Assembly: GCF_935825525.1 (NCBI RefSeq)
Contig: NZ_CAKXZT010000121.1
Location: 135,049-199,048, forward strand
Direction of reading: 5' to 3'
Source of the DNA: Mesorhizobium escarrei
GTDB lineage: Bacteria > Pseudomonadota > Alphaproteobacteria > Rhizobiales > Rhizobiaceae
Length of the DNA stretch: 64,000 nucleotides
Positions within the stretch are counted from its first letter, which is position 1. Every line of letters starts with the position of its first letter. The position numbers and the translations under genes are program-made. A model generated the notes under the pieces. The model saw only the letters and a program-made list of their open reading frames with translations. It had not been told where the DNA came from and ran no database searches. Below are positions 16,888-25,809 of this stretch, piece after piece.

Positions 16888-18192
16888 TTACTGATACTGG
16901 GCCTTCAGCTCGGAGGCCTTGGCCGCAAGCGATGCCACCAGCTGGTCGGTCGAGCTGCCCGAACGGATGTATTCCTGGACCTGCTGCATCATGAACATAT
17001 CCCATTCCGGGAACCAGATCGCCTTGCCGATCGCGCGTGACGTCGCCATGCCGAGCTGTTTGGCCGAAATATCGAGGTCGCGCCATTTCGAGAAACTGGC
17101 GACGATCTCGGGATCCTGCATGACTTCCTTGTAGCCCGAGCCGAGACCGAACTCGAGGGCCCAGCGCTTGATCACATGATACTGGCCATCCTTGGCTTTG
17201 CCGCCGAAGAACTGGAGCAGGTTCCACACGCGTTCCTCATCGACGGGTTGCGAGCCCATGAGATAGGCCGCCGTCCAGGCCATGGTCGAGCGGGTCGCTC
17301 CCGGCATGATCGCGTTGCGCACCTTTCCCGCGATCTTGGAAACGGCGGGATCATTGGCGACCTTGTGGTTGTAATCATGGACCACCATGAACGTGTGGCG
17401 ACCGGAGGCATAGCTGGGTACGCCTTCGCCGGGCAAAGTCATGATGTCCTCGACGACCAGCTTTTCCTTGTAGAAAGTCTGGTTGATTTCGAGGATCTTG
17501 CGCAAGGCCGGCTCGTCGACGAAGTTCCCATCGGCGTCGAACACCTTCGCGCCTTCGGAATACCATGCCGCAAACATATACCAGGACATATTCGGCCATT
17601 GCTGCTGCCACATCGCGTGGAAGGGCGCCTCGGAGACGCCATCCCTCTTGAGCTTGCGACAGACCTCAAGAACGGCATCCCAGGTTTCCGGCGTCTGAAC
17701 CCCGGCCTTTGCGAGATGCTCGTCGTTGTACAGGAAGGTGTTGTAGCCGGCGTAATAGGGGAGTCCGCACAGCGGCCCACCGTTTGGCAGCGAAAGCGAC
17801 TCCACGCTGACCGGGAACATGCCGGCCTTGATATCGGCAACGCCCGGCAGGCTCTCGATGTCGCGGATCCAGTTGGCTGCGTGCCAACGGGCGATGTAAT
17901 TCTCCTCGGAATACAGCATGTCGATATGCTGACCGCCGGTGAGCTTCGTTTCCGCCAAGGGGTGGTAGTCGCCCGATACGAGTTCGTAATTCACGCTCTC
18001 GTCGTAGAGTTTCATGAACGTCTTGACGTTCTCTTCAACGATCTGAGGCTGGTATTGCCAGCCAACGAAGCTGATCGGTGTGGAGGGCGCCGCGAAAGCG
18101 CGAGGCCCCATCATCGCTGCAGCGGATAAGCCCGCCGCGCCTTGCAGTATCTGTCTTCTGGACAGCAGGTGTCGTCCCAGCGAAGAAATCAT
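16888..18192 (-). CDS. Extracellular solute-binding protein, family 1 (Tat-exported)
   Basis: A 434-residue periplasmic binding protein of a CUT1-type sugar importer. The N-terminus carries a twin-arginine signal (LSRRQILQGAAGLSAAAMMG, cleavage after PRAFA), so it is exported folded. The mature part has the LYDESVNYELVSGDY and DMLYSEENYIARW segments of family 1 proteins. The start is the ATG after GGGGGAAC about 8 nt upstream; a longer frame upstream is AT-rich leader. First structural gene of the operon, next to the RpiR regulator. The ligand is unknown. Confidence 0.9.
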   Translation of the reverse strand: MISSLGRHLLSRRQILQGAAGLSAAAMMGPRAFAAPSTPISFVGWQYQPQIVEENVKTFMKLYDESVNYELVSGDYHPLAETKLTGGQHIDMLYSEENYIARWHAANWIRDIESLPGVADIKAGMFPVSVESLSLPNGGPLCGLPYYAGYNTFLYNDEHLAKAGVQTPETWDAVLEVCRKLKRDGVSEAPFHAMWQQQWPNMSWYMFAAWYSEGAKVFDADGNFVDEPALRKILEINQTFYKEKLVVEDIMTLPGEGVPSYASGRHTFMVVHDYNHKVANDPAVSKIAGKVRNAIMPGATRSTMAWTAAYLMGSQPVDEERVWNLLQFFGGKAKDGQYHVIKRWALEFGLGSGYKEVMQDPEIVASFSKWRDLDISAKQLGMATSRAIGKAIWFPEWDMFMMQQVQEYIRSGSSTDQLVASLAAKASELKAQYQ

Positions 18193-18345
18193 GCTAGTTC
18201 CCCCAATCGTGATAGCTTTTTTGATTTCGGCCAACCGGCTGTGCCGGCAGATAACTTTCGGTATCTCCGACCTGGAAGACGAACTGTAAGGCCGGTTAAG
18301 TCTTACTATGGGGCAACTATGCAAATTTTTTTTTAGCTGTCCAAC

Positions 18346-18360
18346 GAAATTTTTAATTTC
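18346..18360. promoter_or_regulatory. Palindrome in the leader, candidate RpiR operator
   Basis: GAAATT-TTT-AATTTC is a 6-3-6 palindrome in the A/T-rich leader about 155 nt upstream of the binding-protein start. RpiR/MurR/HexR-type regulators bind AT-rich palindromes of this size. A second A/T-rich pair (TTTTTGATCGAAAAA) lies near 18410-18427, close to the 3' end of the regulator gene. Confidence 0.45.
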
Positions 18361-18447
18361 CGGATCATTTTTCCGCCATTTTGAGTAAGTGGTCATTTTT
18401 TAAGCTGATTTTTGATCGAAAAAACAAAAAATAGACATTTTCTCGGA

Positions 18448-19392
18448 TCAGTCGCATAGAGGTTGGGTCTGAGCCTCATCGCGTGCGATCGCCAGCTGCT
18501 GCTTGAGGCGGCGAAGTTTTTCCCGGCCGGCGTCCTTGCGTGCAATGGCGACGCCATAAGAGATGATATCGATCGCGATCATGTAAGCGTAGCGGATTGA
18601 CGCTGGGCTCAGAATGTCTTCGTCCGGGGGACTGTTGATCGGCAGCAACTCATCCACGGCGCCGGCGAGAGGTGTTCCACTCGGGGTCAGCGCGATCGTT
18701 ACCGCACCGTACTCGCGAGCAACGGATACGGCCTTCTCAAGCTCGACATTGGCGCCTGTGAGCGAACAGCAAATGACGACGTCCGTGCGGTCCACTCCCG
18801 TCGCCAACATGAATTGCATCTGGTGATCGTTACAGGGAATGACACGTATCCCCAGCCGGAAAAAACGGTTCTGGATCTCCTCGATGAGCCATGAGGAGAC
18901 ACCGCCACTCCCGAATGCGTAGAGCGTGTGACAGACGCTGATCTTGTCGACCACCGCCTGAGCGCGTTCGAGATCGACATTGTGATGCATATCTGCAATG
19001 GTTTTCTGTGCCCGTTTGCTAACGCGCTCCGCAACCTCGGCGATGGACCCGGGAGGCGTCTGGGGTTCAAGATAACGGATACCCACGCGCACCGATCCCA
19101 TGATTTTAAGCTTGAGATCCTTTAAGCCGTCACACCCCAGCATGCGGGAAAACCGGGTGACGGTTGGCGCCGATACATCAAGCCAAGCGGTGAGTTCCTC
19201 GATGGGCTTTTCGACAAAGCTATGCGGTTCGCTCAAAATCGCGTGCGCAATCCGACGGTTTGTTTTGGAAAACTGTGACTGCTGGTCAACAATCAGTCCG
19301 ATAATGTCTTGTGCATTGCGCTTGTCGCCTTTGACGACCGCGCCATCATTAGGTTGTGATGTGCGATTTTCTTGCGACCGATCGCGAGCCAT
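18448..19392 (-). CDS. RpiR/MurR family regulator (HTH + SIS)
   Basis: A 314-residue regulator. The N-terminal HTH_6 domain (about 30-110) contains RRIAHAILSEP, DVSAPTVTRFSRMLGCDGLK and the usual short linker. The C-terminal SIS domain (about 140-280: LYAFGSGGVSSWLIEEIQNR, ICCSLTGANVELEKAVSVAR) binds a phosphosugar or sugar-like effector. It lies directly upstream of the binding-protein gene, same strand, with about 255 nt of A/T-rich DNA between, and is the likely local regulator of the whole 6.6-18.2 kb operon. The start is chosen at MARDRSQEN. Confidence 0.9.
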   Translation of the reverse strand: MARDRSQENRTSQPNDGAVVKGDKRNAQDIIGLIVDQQSQFSKTNRRIAHAILSEPHSFVEKPIEELTAWLDVSAPTVTRFSRMLGCDGLKDLKLKIMGSVRVGIRYLEPQTPPGSIAEVAERVSKRAQKTIADMHHNVDLERAQAVVDKISVCHTLYAFGSGGVSSWLIEEIQNRFFRLGIRVIPCNDHQMQFMLATGVDRTDVVICCSLTGANVELEKAVSVAREYGAVTIALTPSGTPLAGAVDELLPINSPPDEDILSPASIRYAYMIAIDIISYGVAIARKDAGREKLRRLKQQLAIARDEAQTQPLCD

Positions 19393-19666
19393 TGAATATC
19401 TCCCTTTGGAATTGATCTCGCAACGTGGACACGTGTTCAAGGCTGATAGCGATGGCAGGTACGTCGTCTTCCGTCGGGACCACTCGCTTTCGGACTGCTC
19501 TCCAGGTCATTGGCGTTTGCATCAATTTACTTCACCCATGCCGGCGACGATCAAGAGGATCTAGGAGCTCATTCATCCGAGTAAATTACGGTATCGCCTC
19601 TGCGTTCGATACCGCAAATCAGCGTGACGCATCGCAGGCATTTTCCGGTGACGTAGCATGGCTCGA

Positions 19667-19984
19667 CTATCGGAACAGTTGGTCAAGATTGCTTACGCTT
19701 CTCGCTCGCCCTTGGCCGGCCGCTGCGTCAGGATTTTCGGCGACGCTCCGATTTCGGAACAGTTCGGCTATCCATTCGACAAAACCCTCAGCGGTGCAGC
19801 TGAAACCGGGTTCCACTTTTCGCAGTCGCGACCTTCGATTCGGGCTCAAATCATCAGCAGCCCCTTCATGCTGGTGGTCGTGGATCGCAATGCCGAGCGG
19901 TTTGGCGGTCTCGATGATCAGTTTCGTCATCTCGATGTCGGCGCGCGACGGCGTCGGGTCGCCTGACGAATGATTGTGCATCAA
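19667..19984 (-). pseudogene. RadC/JAB-domain protein fragment
   Basis: Holds the JAMM metal motif region of a RadC-like protein ([20 protein letters not shown], then LGIAIHDH). The upstream frame (RYFAHRN) continues a few codons without the N-terminal domain, and the sequence after HDH leaves the family. Intact RadC proteins are about 220 residues. A (TA)n palindrome GATATATATATATC at 20005-20018 lies just upstream. The surrounding 19393-20259 holds nothing else I can recognise. Confidence 0.65.
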
Positions 19985-20259
19985 ATTCCTGTGAGCAAAA
20001 TAGCGATATATATATATCAGCTACTTGTGCGTCAACTATAAAGCGATGGGGCCGAGAACTGGGGTCTGTGACTGCTCGTGATTGTCCCCGCTTGGGCATG
20101 AATACGTTGACTCAGTACTCTGACGCCTCGATCAACCACGGATTCCGAAGGATCGTCACTCTCGCCAGCACTGCTTGGAACCCAAGAACTACTTGTCTGA
20201 ACGCTTCTCTGGCAGAGACTGCTTTTCAGGCTGCTGAAGCGGACTGCACAACTGATGAG

Positions 20260-20922
20260 CTATTCGGAGACCAGGCGCATGATCGTGTCGATGTTGAACT
20301 GCAGTCTTGTATCGAGGGCCTCTCGCGTCATGAGATCGCGTTCAAATATGATTGAACCGGTGAAACGGTTGGTGAGGTAATAGTAGCCGATGGCCGCTAT
20401 CGTAATGTTCAATTGGACTGGATCGATGCCCTTCCTGAATACGCCCTGTTTCGCCCCGCGTTCTAGGATGGTGTCAACCATGGCCACAAACCGTCGGCTG
20501 AGGACCTGGACGACCTTAGACTTCTTGAGGTGGCGCGCCTTGTGCAGATTCTCGCTGTTGACCATCGTCAGGAACTCGGGATTGTCGAGATAATATTTCC
20601 ACGTGAAGCGCACCAGCCGTTCCAGCGCTTCCTTAGGTTCGAGATGATCGAGTTCCAGTTTTTGTTCGGCGGTCCGGATATTGACATAGGCTTCCTCGAG
20701 AACGCGCTGGAAGAGGTTCTCTTTGCTCTCGAAATAGTGATAGATCATGCGCTTATTGGCTTTCGCACGCTCGGCGATGTCGTCGACGCGCGCCCCGCCT
20801 AGTCCCTTGCGGGCGAATTCCTTCTTGGCGGCGTCGAGGATGCGTCGCTGGGTCGCCTCGGCGTCGCGCACGCGGGGCTTGCGTGGCACCACTTCGGCCT
20901 TGTCGGGATCCACTGTTGTCAA
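20260..20922 (-). CDS. TetR/AcrR family transcriptional regulator
   Basis: A 220-residue one-domain repressor with an N-terminal TetR HTH (about 24-70: RRILDAAKKEFARKGLGGAR, VDDIAERAKANKRMIYHYFE) and an all-helical effector domain. It is encoded 69 nt downstream of the enoyl-CoA hydratase gene on the same strand. The neighbouring divergent promoters share a 7-2-7 palindrome resembling the architecture known for RutR sites, so this protein is the natural candidate for regulating the 20-38 kb catabolic island. The effector could be a CoA thioester or the imported substrate; sequence alone does not say. Confidence 0.9.
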   Translation of the reverse strand: MTTVDPDKAEVVPRKPRVRDAEATQRRILDAAKKEFARKGLGGARVDDIAERAKANKRMIYHYFESKENLFQRVLEEAYVNIRTAEQKLELDHLEPKEALERLVRFTWKYYLDNPEFLTMVNSENLHKARHLKKSKVVQVLSRRFVAMVDTILERGAKQGVFRKGIDPVQLNITIAAIGYYYLTNRFTGSIIFERDLMTREALDTRLQFNIDTIMRLVSE

Positions 20923-20991
20923 AGGAACTGCCTCTCTTATGTAAATCCTGTTGTTGCAGGGTTAGCTTAGAACCGTGAAAATCCCCTGATC

Positions 20992-21759
20992 CTAGGTTTT
21001 GTTGGCCTTGCGGTTGAGGAAGGCCGCAACCCGTTGCTTGCGTTCCGGCGTATCGAGGATAAGCGCTGCGAGCAGGCGTTCCATCCTCAGCGACTGGCGC
21101 ATCGGGTGCTCGGCGGCCTCGCGGATCACCTCCCGAGCAAAGCGCACCGCCGGCGCGCTGCGCTCTGCGATTTTTTTGCCGATCGAGATGGCTCCCTCGA
21201 CGACCTGGTCGGCTGGGCAGCTCCGCGCAGCAATGCCAAGCGCGCTTGCTTCCCTCCCTGACAGTGACCGGCCTGTCAATATCAAGTCCGAGGCGATCGC
21301 TCGTCCCGCCATTTGGATGAGGCGCTGGGTTCCACCCTGTCCAGCGATAACGCCGATGCCTGTTTCCGGCAGCGCCAGATTTGCGTCTTCGGCGCACACC
21401 AGGATGTCGCAGGAGAGCGCGAGTTCGAAACCACCGCCCACTGCATGGCCGCGGACAGCGGCGATCGTCGGCTTGCGGGCTTCGGCGAAGCGGTCGAATT
21501 GTTCGAGCCAGTCAGCCAGGACGGCGTCAATCCCGGTCATCTGGCTGACCTCCTCCAAATCCGCACCAACTGAAAAGTGAGTTTCGGTTCCGGCAAGCAC
21601 GAGGGCGTGGATCGACGGATCTTGCTCGGCATCGATCAACGCGTTGACAAGATCGGCGGCGAGTTCGCGCGACAACGGATTGCCGCGACGCGGCTTGCCG
21701 GTCATCGTCAAAATCCTGACCGGTTCCTCGGTCTTGATATCCAGATGTTCTCGCCGCAA
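20992..21759 (-). CDS. Enoyl-CoA hydratase/isomerase family protein
   Basis: A 255-residue crotonase-fold protein. The oxyanion-hole segments are HFSVGADLEEVSQMTG and VRGHAVGGGFELALSCDI; the catalytic region is LPETGIGVIAGQGGTQRL. The usual Glu pair region reads GGGFELAL / LPETGIG, so hydratase activity is plausible. The start is the TTG at 21757-21759, because AGGAG lies 6 nt before it and the longer frame upstream overlaps an operator. Divergent from the ABC importer operon with two operator-like palindromes between. Confidence 0.88.
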   Translation of the reverse strand: MRREHLDIKTEEPVRILTMTGKPRRGNPLSRELAADLVNALIDAEQDPSIHALVLAGTETHFSVGADLEEVSQMTGIDAVLADWLEQFDRFAEARKPTIAAVRGHAVGGGFELALSCDILVCAEDANLALPETGIGVIAGQGGTQRLIQMAGRAIASDLILTGRSLSGREASALGIAARSCPADQVVEGAISIGKKIAERSAPAVRFAREVIREAAEHPMRQSLRMERLLAALILDTPERKQRVAAFLNRKANKT

Positions 21760-21808
21760 TCGTCTCTCCTCACATGAAAAGCTATCCGGGTTGGACCAAT
21801 GTATAGAA

Positions 21809-21824
21809 GTAACTGTACGGTTAC
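21809..21824. promoter_or_regulatory. Operator-like palindrome A (ECH side)
   Basis: GTAACTGTACGGTTAC, a 16-bp near-perfect palindrome about 50 nt upstream of the enoyl-CoA hydratase start, in the divergent region with the ABC importer. It matches four other sites in this island (30830, 30990, 34142, 34262). Confidence 0.6.
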
Positions 21825-22023
21825 AAGCCGACTGGTTTGGACGAGATTTTGATCCAGCAGCAGCTAACAATGTCGCCCGCCGCCGAGCGCACTCGGCCAT
21901 GGCCCGACAGCCTTTGATGGTCGCTCAGGCCGCATAGGAGACGCCTCAGGACGCGTCGGCTCTGCCCCCTCGGAGAACCCTTCCCAGTTTCCGCTTGCGC
22001 GCTAATAATGGCTGCGCTATAAA

Positions 22024-22035
22024 GTAACTGGTTAG
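22024..22035. promoter_or_regulatory. Operator half-site B (importer side)
   Basis: GTAACTGGTTAG, 27 nt upstream of the binding-protein ATG. The right half (ACTGGTTAG) fits the shared operator, but the spacing to a left arm is not kept, so it is scored as a half-site. Confidence 0.4.
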
Positions 22036-22061
22036 TGCGAAAAATGAGTCGGGAGGATTGA

Positions 22062-23150
22062 ATGTCAAAGTTTGACTGGCAGAAATCAGGTGTGAGTAGG
22101 CGCGCTCTGCTGAAAGGCGTTGCCGGACTAGGCGCCGCTGGCGCGCTGGGTTTGCCGTTCGCACGGCAGGCTCGCGCAGAGGAGACGACGTGGACGCTGG
22201 CCAATTCCATGCGCTCGCTCGCCAATCCCTATCACGCGGCCTTCGCCAAGGGCGGCGAGGAGTTCGCCAAGTCGATTGGTGCCAAGTACGAGCAACTCGT
22301 CACCGAAGGAAATTCGCAGAAGGGCATGTCGGACATTCGCGCGCTGTTGCAGCGCACAGGCGGCAAACTGATCTTGAATGTCGACCCCAACGATTCGCCC
22401 GACGCGCGCGTCATCGTCGAGGTGGTCCAGAAGGCCGGCGGCTATGTCGTGACCCAATGGAACAAGCCCGACGATCTGCATCCCTGGGATCATAATCCCA
22501 GCTATGTCGCGCATATGTCGTTCGACGGCGTTCCAGCGGCCAAGACCATCGCCGAAGCGCTGTTCAAGTCGTTTGGCGGCGAGGGCGGTATCGTTGCCAT
22601 TGGCGGCATCTTGTCAAACGTGCCGGCCATAGAACGCAAACTCGGTCTCGACCAGGCGATCGAAGCTTCGGGCGGCAAGGTCAAGCTGCTCGACTTTCAG
22701 CCGGCTGATTGGAACGAGCAGAAGGCGTTCGAGATCATGCAGGCGTGGATCACGCGCTTCGGCGACGAGATTAAGGGAGTGTTCGCAGCCAATGACGGCA
22801 TGGGCGTCGGCGCACTCGAGGCGTTGCGGCAGAACGGCCTTGCAGGCAAGGTTCAGGTCGTCGGCCTGGACGGAATCGAGGCGGCGGTCGCGGCGGTCGA
22901 GGCCGGGGAATTCGCGGGAACAGTCGCATGGGACCCGATGTGGACCGGCGGCATGGGCTTGGCGATCCCCTATGCGGTAGCGACCGGCAAGATCGACATT
23001 GCCAAGGAACCCAAGGAGCACCGGGAGTTTTACGGCACCGCCATCATCGTTACCAAGGATACGGTCGCCGGCTACCGCGCCAATCCAGGCAAGGTCGACT
23101 TCAACGATCTCTGGGGTAAGGCAACCGGCCAGATCCAGTATCGGAGCTAA
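22062..23150 (+). CDS. Ribose-type ABC substrate-binding protein (Tat-exported)
   Basis: A 362-residue periplasmic binding protein of the RbsB type. The twin-arginine signal VSRRALLKGVAGLGAAGALG is followed by a cleavage-like RQARA. The mature part shows NPYHAAFAKGGEEFAKS, NSQKGMSDIRALLQ, LNVDPNDSPDA and VFAANDGMGVGALEAL, the usual inter-lobe segments for a sugar or cyclic-polyol ligand. Ribosome-binding site GGGAGGATTG before the ATG. First gene of a six-gene plus-strand operon. A hairpin follows it before the first permease. Confidence 0.92.
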   Translation: MSKFDWQKSGVSRRALLKGVAGLGAAGALGLPFARQARAEETTWTLANSMRSLANPYHAAFAKGGEEFAKSIGAKYEQLVTEGNSQKGMSDIRALLQRTGGKLILNVDPNDSPDARVIVEVVQKAGGYVVTQWNKPDDLHPWDHNPSYVAHMSFDGVPAAKTIAEALFKSFGGEGGIVAIGGILSNVPAIERKLGLDQAIEASGGKVKLLDFQPADWNEQKAFEIMQAWITRFGDEIKGVFAANDGMGVGALEALRQNGLAGKVQVVGLDGIEAAVAAVEAGEFAGTVAWDPMWTGGMGLAIPYAVATGKIDIAKEPKEHREFYGTAIIVTKDTVAGYRANPGKVDFNDLWGKATGQIQYRS

Positions 23151-23271
23151 AGCTTGGTCTCAAGCCTCCGGAAAAAGCCCGGCTGGCTCCCCGTTCGCCA
23201 CGTCGTGAACAGTCCGGCGGCGGTTTCCTGAACGCGGAACTAAGCATTTCGCTTCGAAAAAGCACTTCGGC

Positions 23272-23303
23272 CCCCGGCGTCATACCGGGGTCCGGGATTT
23301 TTT
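23272..23303 (+). terminator. Intrinsic terminator-like hairpin after the binding-protein gene
   Basis: CCCCGG and CCGGGG pair around a 7-nt loop, followed by TCCGGGATTTTTT. The permease ribosome-binding site starts right after the T-run, so it probably acts as a partial terminator that reduces transcription of the downstream genes. Confidence 0.6.
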
Positions 23304-23316
23304 GGGAGGTTTCTAC

Positions 23317-24294
23317 GTGGCGTTGGCCGTTCGGACAAGCAAGGCAGGATTTGCGAAGTGGCGCGCGTGGGCGCCGCTCGCAGTGCTTGCAGGCCTATGT
23401 ATCCTGGTCAGCCTCTTCAACAGCAACTTCCTCACCGTTTCCAATTCACTTCGATTGCTGAATACGGCGGCGATCCCGCTGGTGCTGTCCATGGGCGCGA
23501 CGTTCATCATCCTGATGGGTAGCATCGACCTGTCCGTCGAGGGCGTGATCGCAGTCACCGCCGTCACGGTCAGCCTGCTCGTCGCAAACGACCTGACAGG
23601 GTATGACTACGGTCTGTGGGCGGTGCCGGTCGCAATCATTGCCGGCGGCCTGCTCGGCCTGCTCAATGGCGTCCTCCACGTGCGCCTCAAAACGCCCTCC
23701 TTCATGACCACGCTCGGCGTCGGCTTTGCCGGCGTTGGCATAGCCACCGCCATGCTGGGCGGACAGACGGTGCGTATTTCCGACCAGACTTTCCGCGCCT
23801 TGTCGCTCGGCCGGGTCGGCGGCGTGCCGATGGCCATCTGGATCGCTTTAGCCGCGGTTATCGTCGCTTACGTAATACAGGAGCGTACCCGCATTGGCCG
23901 CTGGGTCTATGCCATTGGAACCGACGAGACCACCGCCAGGCAGGCCGGAATTCCGATCGAGCGTACACGCATCCTGATATTCTCCCTCGCTGGCCTTTTC
24001 TATGGCCTCGGCGGCGTGCTCTCGGCAGCGCAATTTGGGCAAGGCCACGCGTTGATCAGCCAGGGTCGTCTGTTCACAACCGTTACGGCGGTGGTCGTGG
24101 GCGGTACGTCGCTCTCCGGCGGCGTCGGTTCGGTGCTCAATTCGGTCGTCGGCGTGCTCATCGTCGTGGTGCTTGCCAACGGCATGGTGCTGATGGGGGT
24201 TGAACCGTACATCCAGCAGGGCGTGCAGGGACTTCTGATCATCGTCGCGGTAGCTCTCTCGCTCGACCGCTCGCGCCTTGATGTGGTGAAGTGA
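23317..24294 (+). CDS. Ribose-type ABC permease (first)
   Basis: A 325-residue inner-membrane permease of the RbsC family with about 8-10 hydrophobic segments. Family motifs include MGSIDLSVEGVIAVTAVTVS, TPSFMTTLGVGFAGVGIATA, AIGTDETTARQAGIPI and the late GGTSLSGGVGSVLNSVVGV. The start is taken at the GTG 8 nt after GGGAGG rather than the TTG five codons earlier. It is coupled to the ATPase gene by a TGATG overlap, and pairs with the second permease. Confidence 0.9.
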   Translation: MALAVRTSKAGFAKWRAWAPLAVLAGLCILVSLFNSNFLTVSNSLRLLNTAAIPLVLSMGATFIILMGSIDLSVEGVIAVTAVTVSLLVANDLTGYDYGLWAVPVAIIAGGLLGLLNGVLHVRLKTPSFMTTLGVGFAGVGIATAMLGGQTVRISDQTFRALSLGRVGGVPMAIWIALAAVIVAYVIQERTRIGRWVYAIGTDETTARQAGIPIERTRILIFSLAGLFYGLGGVLSAAQFGQGHALISQGRLFTTVTAVVVGGTSLSGGVGSVLNSVVGVLIVVVLANGMVLMGVEPYIQQGVQGLLIIVAVALSLDRSRLDVVK

Positions 24295-25805
24295 TGCTTC
24301 CTGCGCTCGAAATGAAAGGCATCAGCAAGTCCTTTCCGGGCGTGAAGGCGCTCGATGGCGTTTCCTTCAGCGCCGCCACTGGCGAGGTGGTCGGCCTGAT
24401 TGGCGAAAACGGCGCAGGCAAGTCGACGCTTCTGAAAATCCTGAACGGGGTCTACAAGCCGGACGCCGGCAGTATCGCAATCGACGGACGCAACGTCGAA
24501 ATTCGCTCCGCTCGAGATGCCTTTAACAAGGGCATCGCAATGGTGTTCCAGGAACAGTCGGTGATATCGAGCCTGACTATCGCGGAAAACATCTTTCTTG
24601 GCCGCGAAGAAGAGTTCCTCCGTTTCGGACTGATTTCCAAGGCGCGCATGAACGAGGCGGCGGCGCAGGAATTGGAAAAGGTCCGGCTCAAGATCCATCC
24701 CGGCACGCTCGCGGCCGATCTGACCTTCAGCGACCGCCAGATGGTGGAAATCGCCAAGGCGCTGTCACTCGACAGCCGCATCAAGCGTGATGTCACAATT
24801 CTTCTGGACGAGCCCACGTCGGTGCTCGAGAAGAAGGAAGTTGCGATGCTTTTCGACATCGTGCGCGAACTCAAGCAACGTGCCTCGATCGTGTTCATCT
24901 CACATCGGCTCGATGAGGTCCTGGAGATCTGCGACCGTATCTACATTATGCGCGACGGTCGCGTCGTGCATGAGACCCCGGCTGCCAATGCGGATGTCCA
25001 TACCCTGCACCAGCAGATGGTCGGGCGTCAGCTTCAGCACGAGTATTACCGCGAGGAGAAGCAGGCGCAGCCTTCACCCACGATAGCGCTGAAGGTAGAC
25101 AAGCTTAGCAAGGCGGGGGTTTTCCACGACGTCAGCTTCGACCTGCACGAGGGCGAAGTTCTTGGCATAGCCGGCGTCATCGGCTCCGGCCGTGAGGCGT
25201 TGGCGCGCTGTCTTGCTGGCTACGAAAAGGTTGATGGCGGTACCCTCCACATGGGCGGCGACGTTGTCCGGCTTGCCACAGCGCATGATGCCGTTGGCCG
25301 TGGCATCGGGTTTGTTCCCAGTGAGCGGAAGGTGGAAGGTCTGATCACGCCTTTCACTGTGGCCGAAAATATGACTCTTGCCTGCCTATCGAAATTCACA
25401 TCCGGCGGGATTATCAGCGGCGCGAAGGAGAGCACGATCGCAAAGGATTGGATCGCAAAGCTCGGCATCAAGACACCTTCGACGAAAACGATGGTCGTCA
25501 GCCTTTCGGGCGGCAATCAGCAGAAGGTTGTGCTGGCGAAATGGCGGATCGCGGGCGTTAAGATCCTAATCCTCGACCATCCGACGCGGGGCATCGACGT
25601 TGGCGCCAAGGAGGACGTGTATTCGCTGGTGCGTGAGATGACCGCCCAGGGCCTCGCGGTCATTCTGCTTGGCGACACGCTGGACGAGGTGATTGGGCTG
25701 TCGAGCCGGATCCTGGTGATGAAGGATGGCGTGGTCAACGCTTCGTTCAACGCGCCCGCCGGCGGCAAACCGGCCCAACTCGAAATCATCCAGCATATGA
25801 TGTGA
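24294..25805 (+). CDS. Ribose-type ABC transporter ATPase (two NBDs)
   Basis: A 503-residue RbsA-type protein with two nucleotide-binding domains. NBD1 has Walker A GENGAGKST and Walker B TILLDEPTS followed by VLEKKE instead of the usual ALDEKE, and its signature is weak (LTFSDRQMVE). NBD2 has the degenerate Walker A GVIGSGREA normal for this family, signature LSGGNQQKVVLAKW, but its Walker B reads LILDHPTRGIDVGAKE: the catalytic Glu is His. The Asp of the Walker B and the GIDVGAK motif are kept. The operon needs only NBD1 for hydrolysis, so the protein may still work. Confidence 0.92.
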   Translation: MLPALEMKGISKSFPGVKALDGVSFSAATGEVVGLIGENGAGKSTLLKILNGVYKPDAGSIAIDGRNVEIRSARDAFNKGIAMVFQEQSVISSLTIAENIFLGREEEFLRFGLISKARMNEAAAQELEKVRLKIHPGTLAADLTFSDRQMVEIAKALSLDSRIKRDVTILLDEPTSVLEKKEVAMLFDIVRELKQRASIVFISHRLDEVLEICDRIYIMRDGRVVHETPAANADVHTLHQQMVGRQLQHEYYREEKQAQPSPTIALKVDKLSKAGVFHDVSFDLHEGEVLGIAGVIGSGREALARCLAGYEKVDGGTLHMGGDVVRLATAHDAVGRGIGFVPSERKVEGLITPFTVAENMTLACLSKFTSGGIISGAKESTIAKDWIAKLGIKTPSTKTMVVSLSGGNQQKVVLAKWRIAGVKILILDHPTRGIDVGAKEDVYSLVREMTAQGLAVILLGDTLDEVIGLSSRILVMKDGVVNASFNAPAGGKPAQLEIIQHMM

Positions 25806-25809
25806 GTTG

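Noticed and set aside
18193..18396. Longer N-terminus for the binding protein
   Set aside because: The extra residues come from AT-rich leader DNA; the Tat signal and ribosome-binding site fix the start at 18192.
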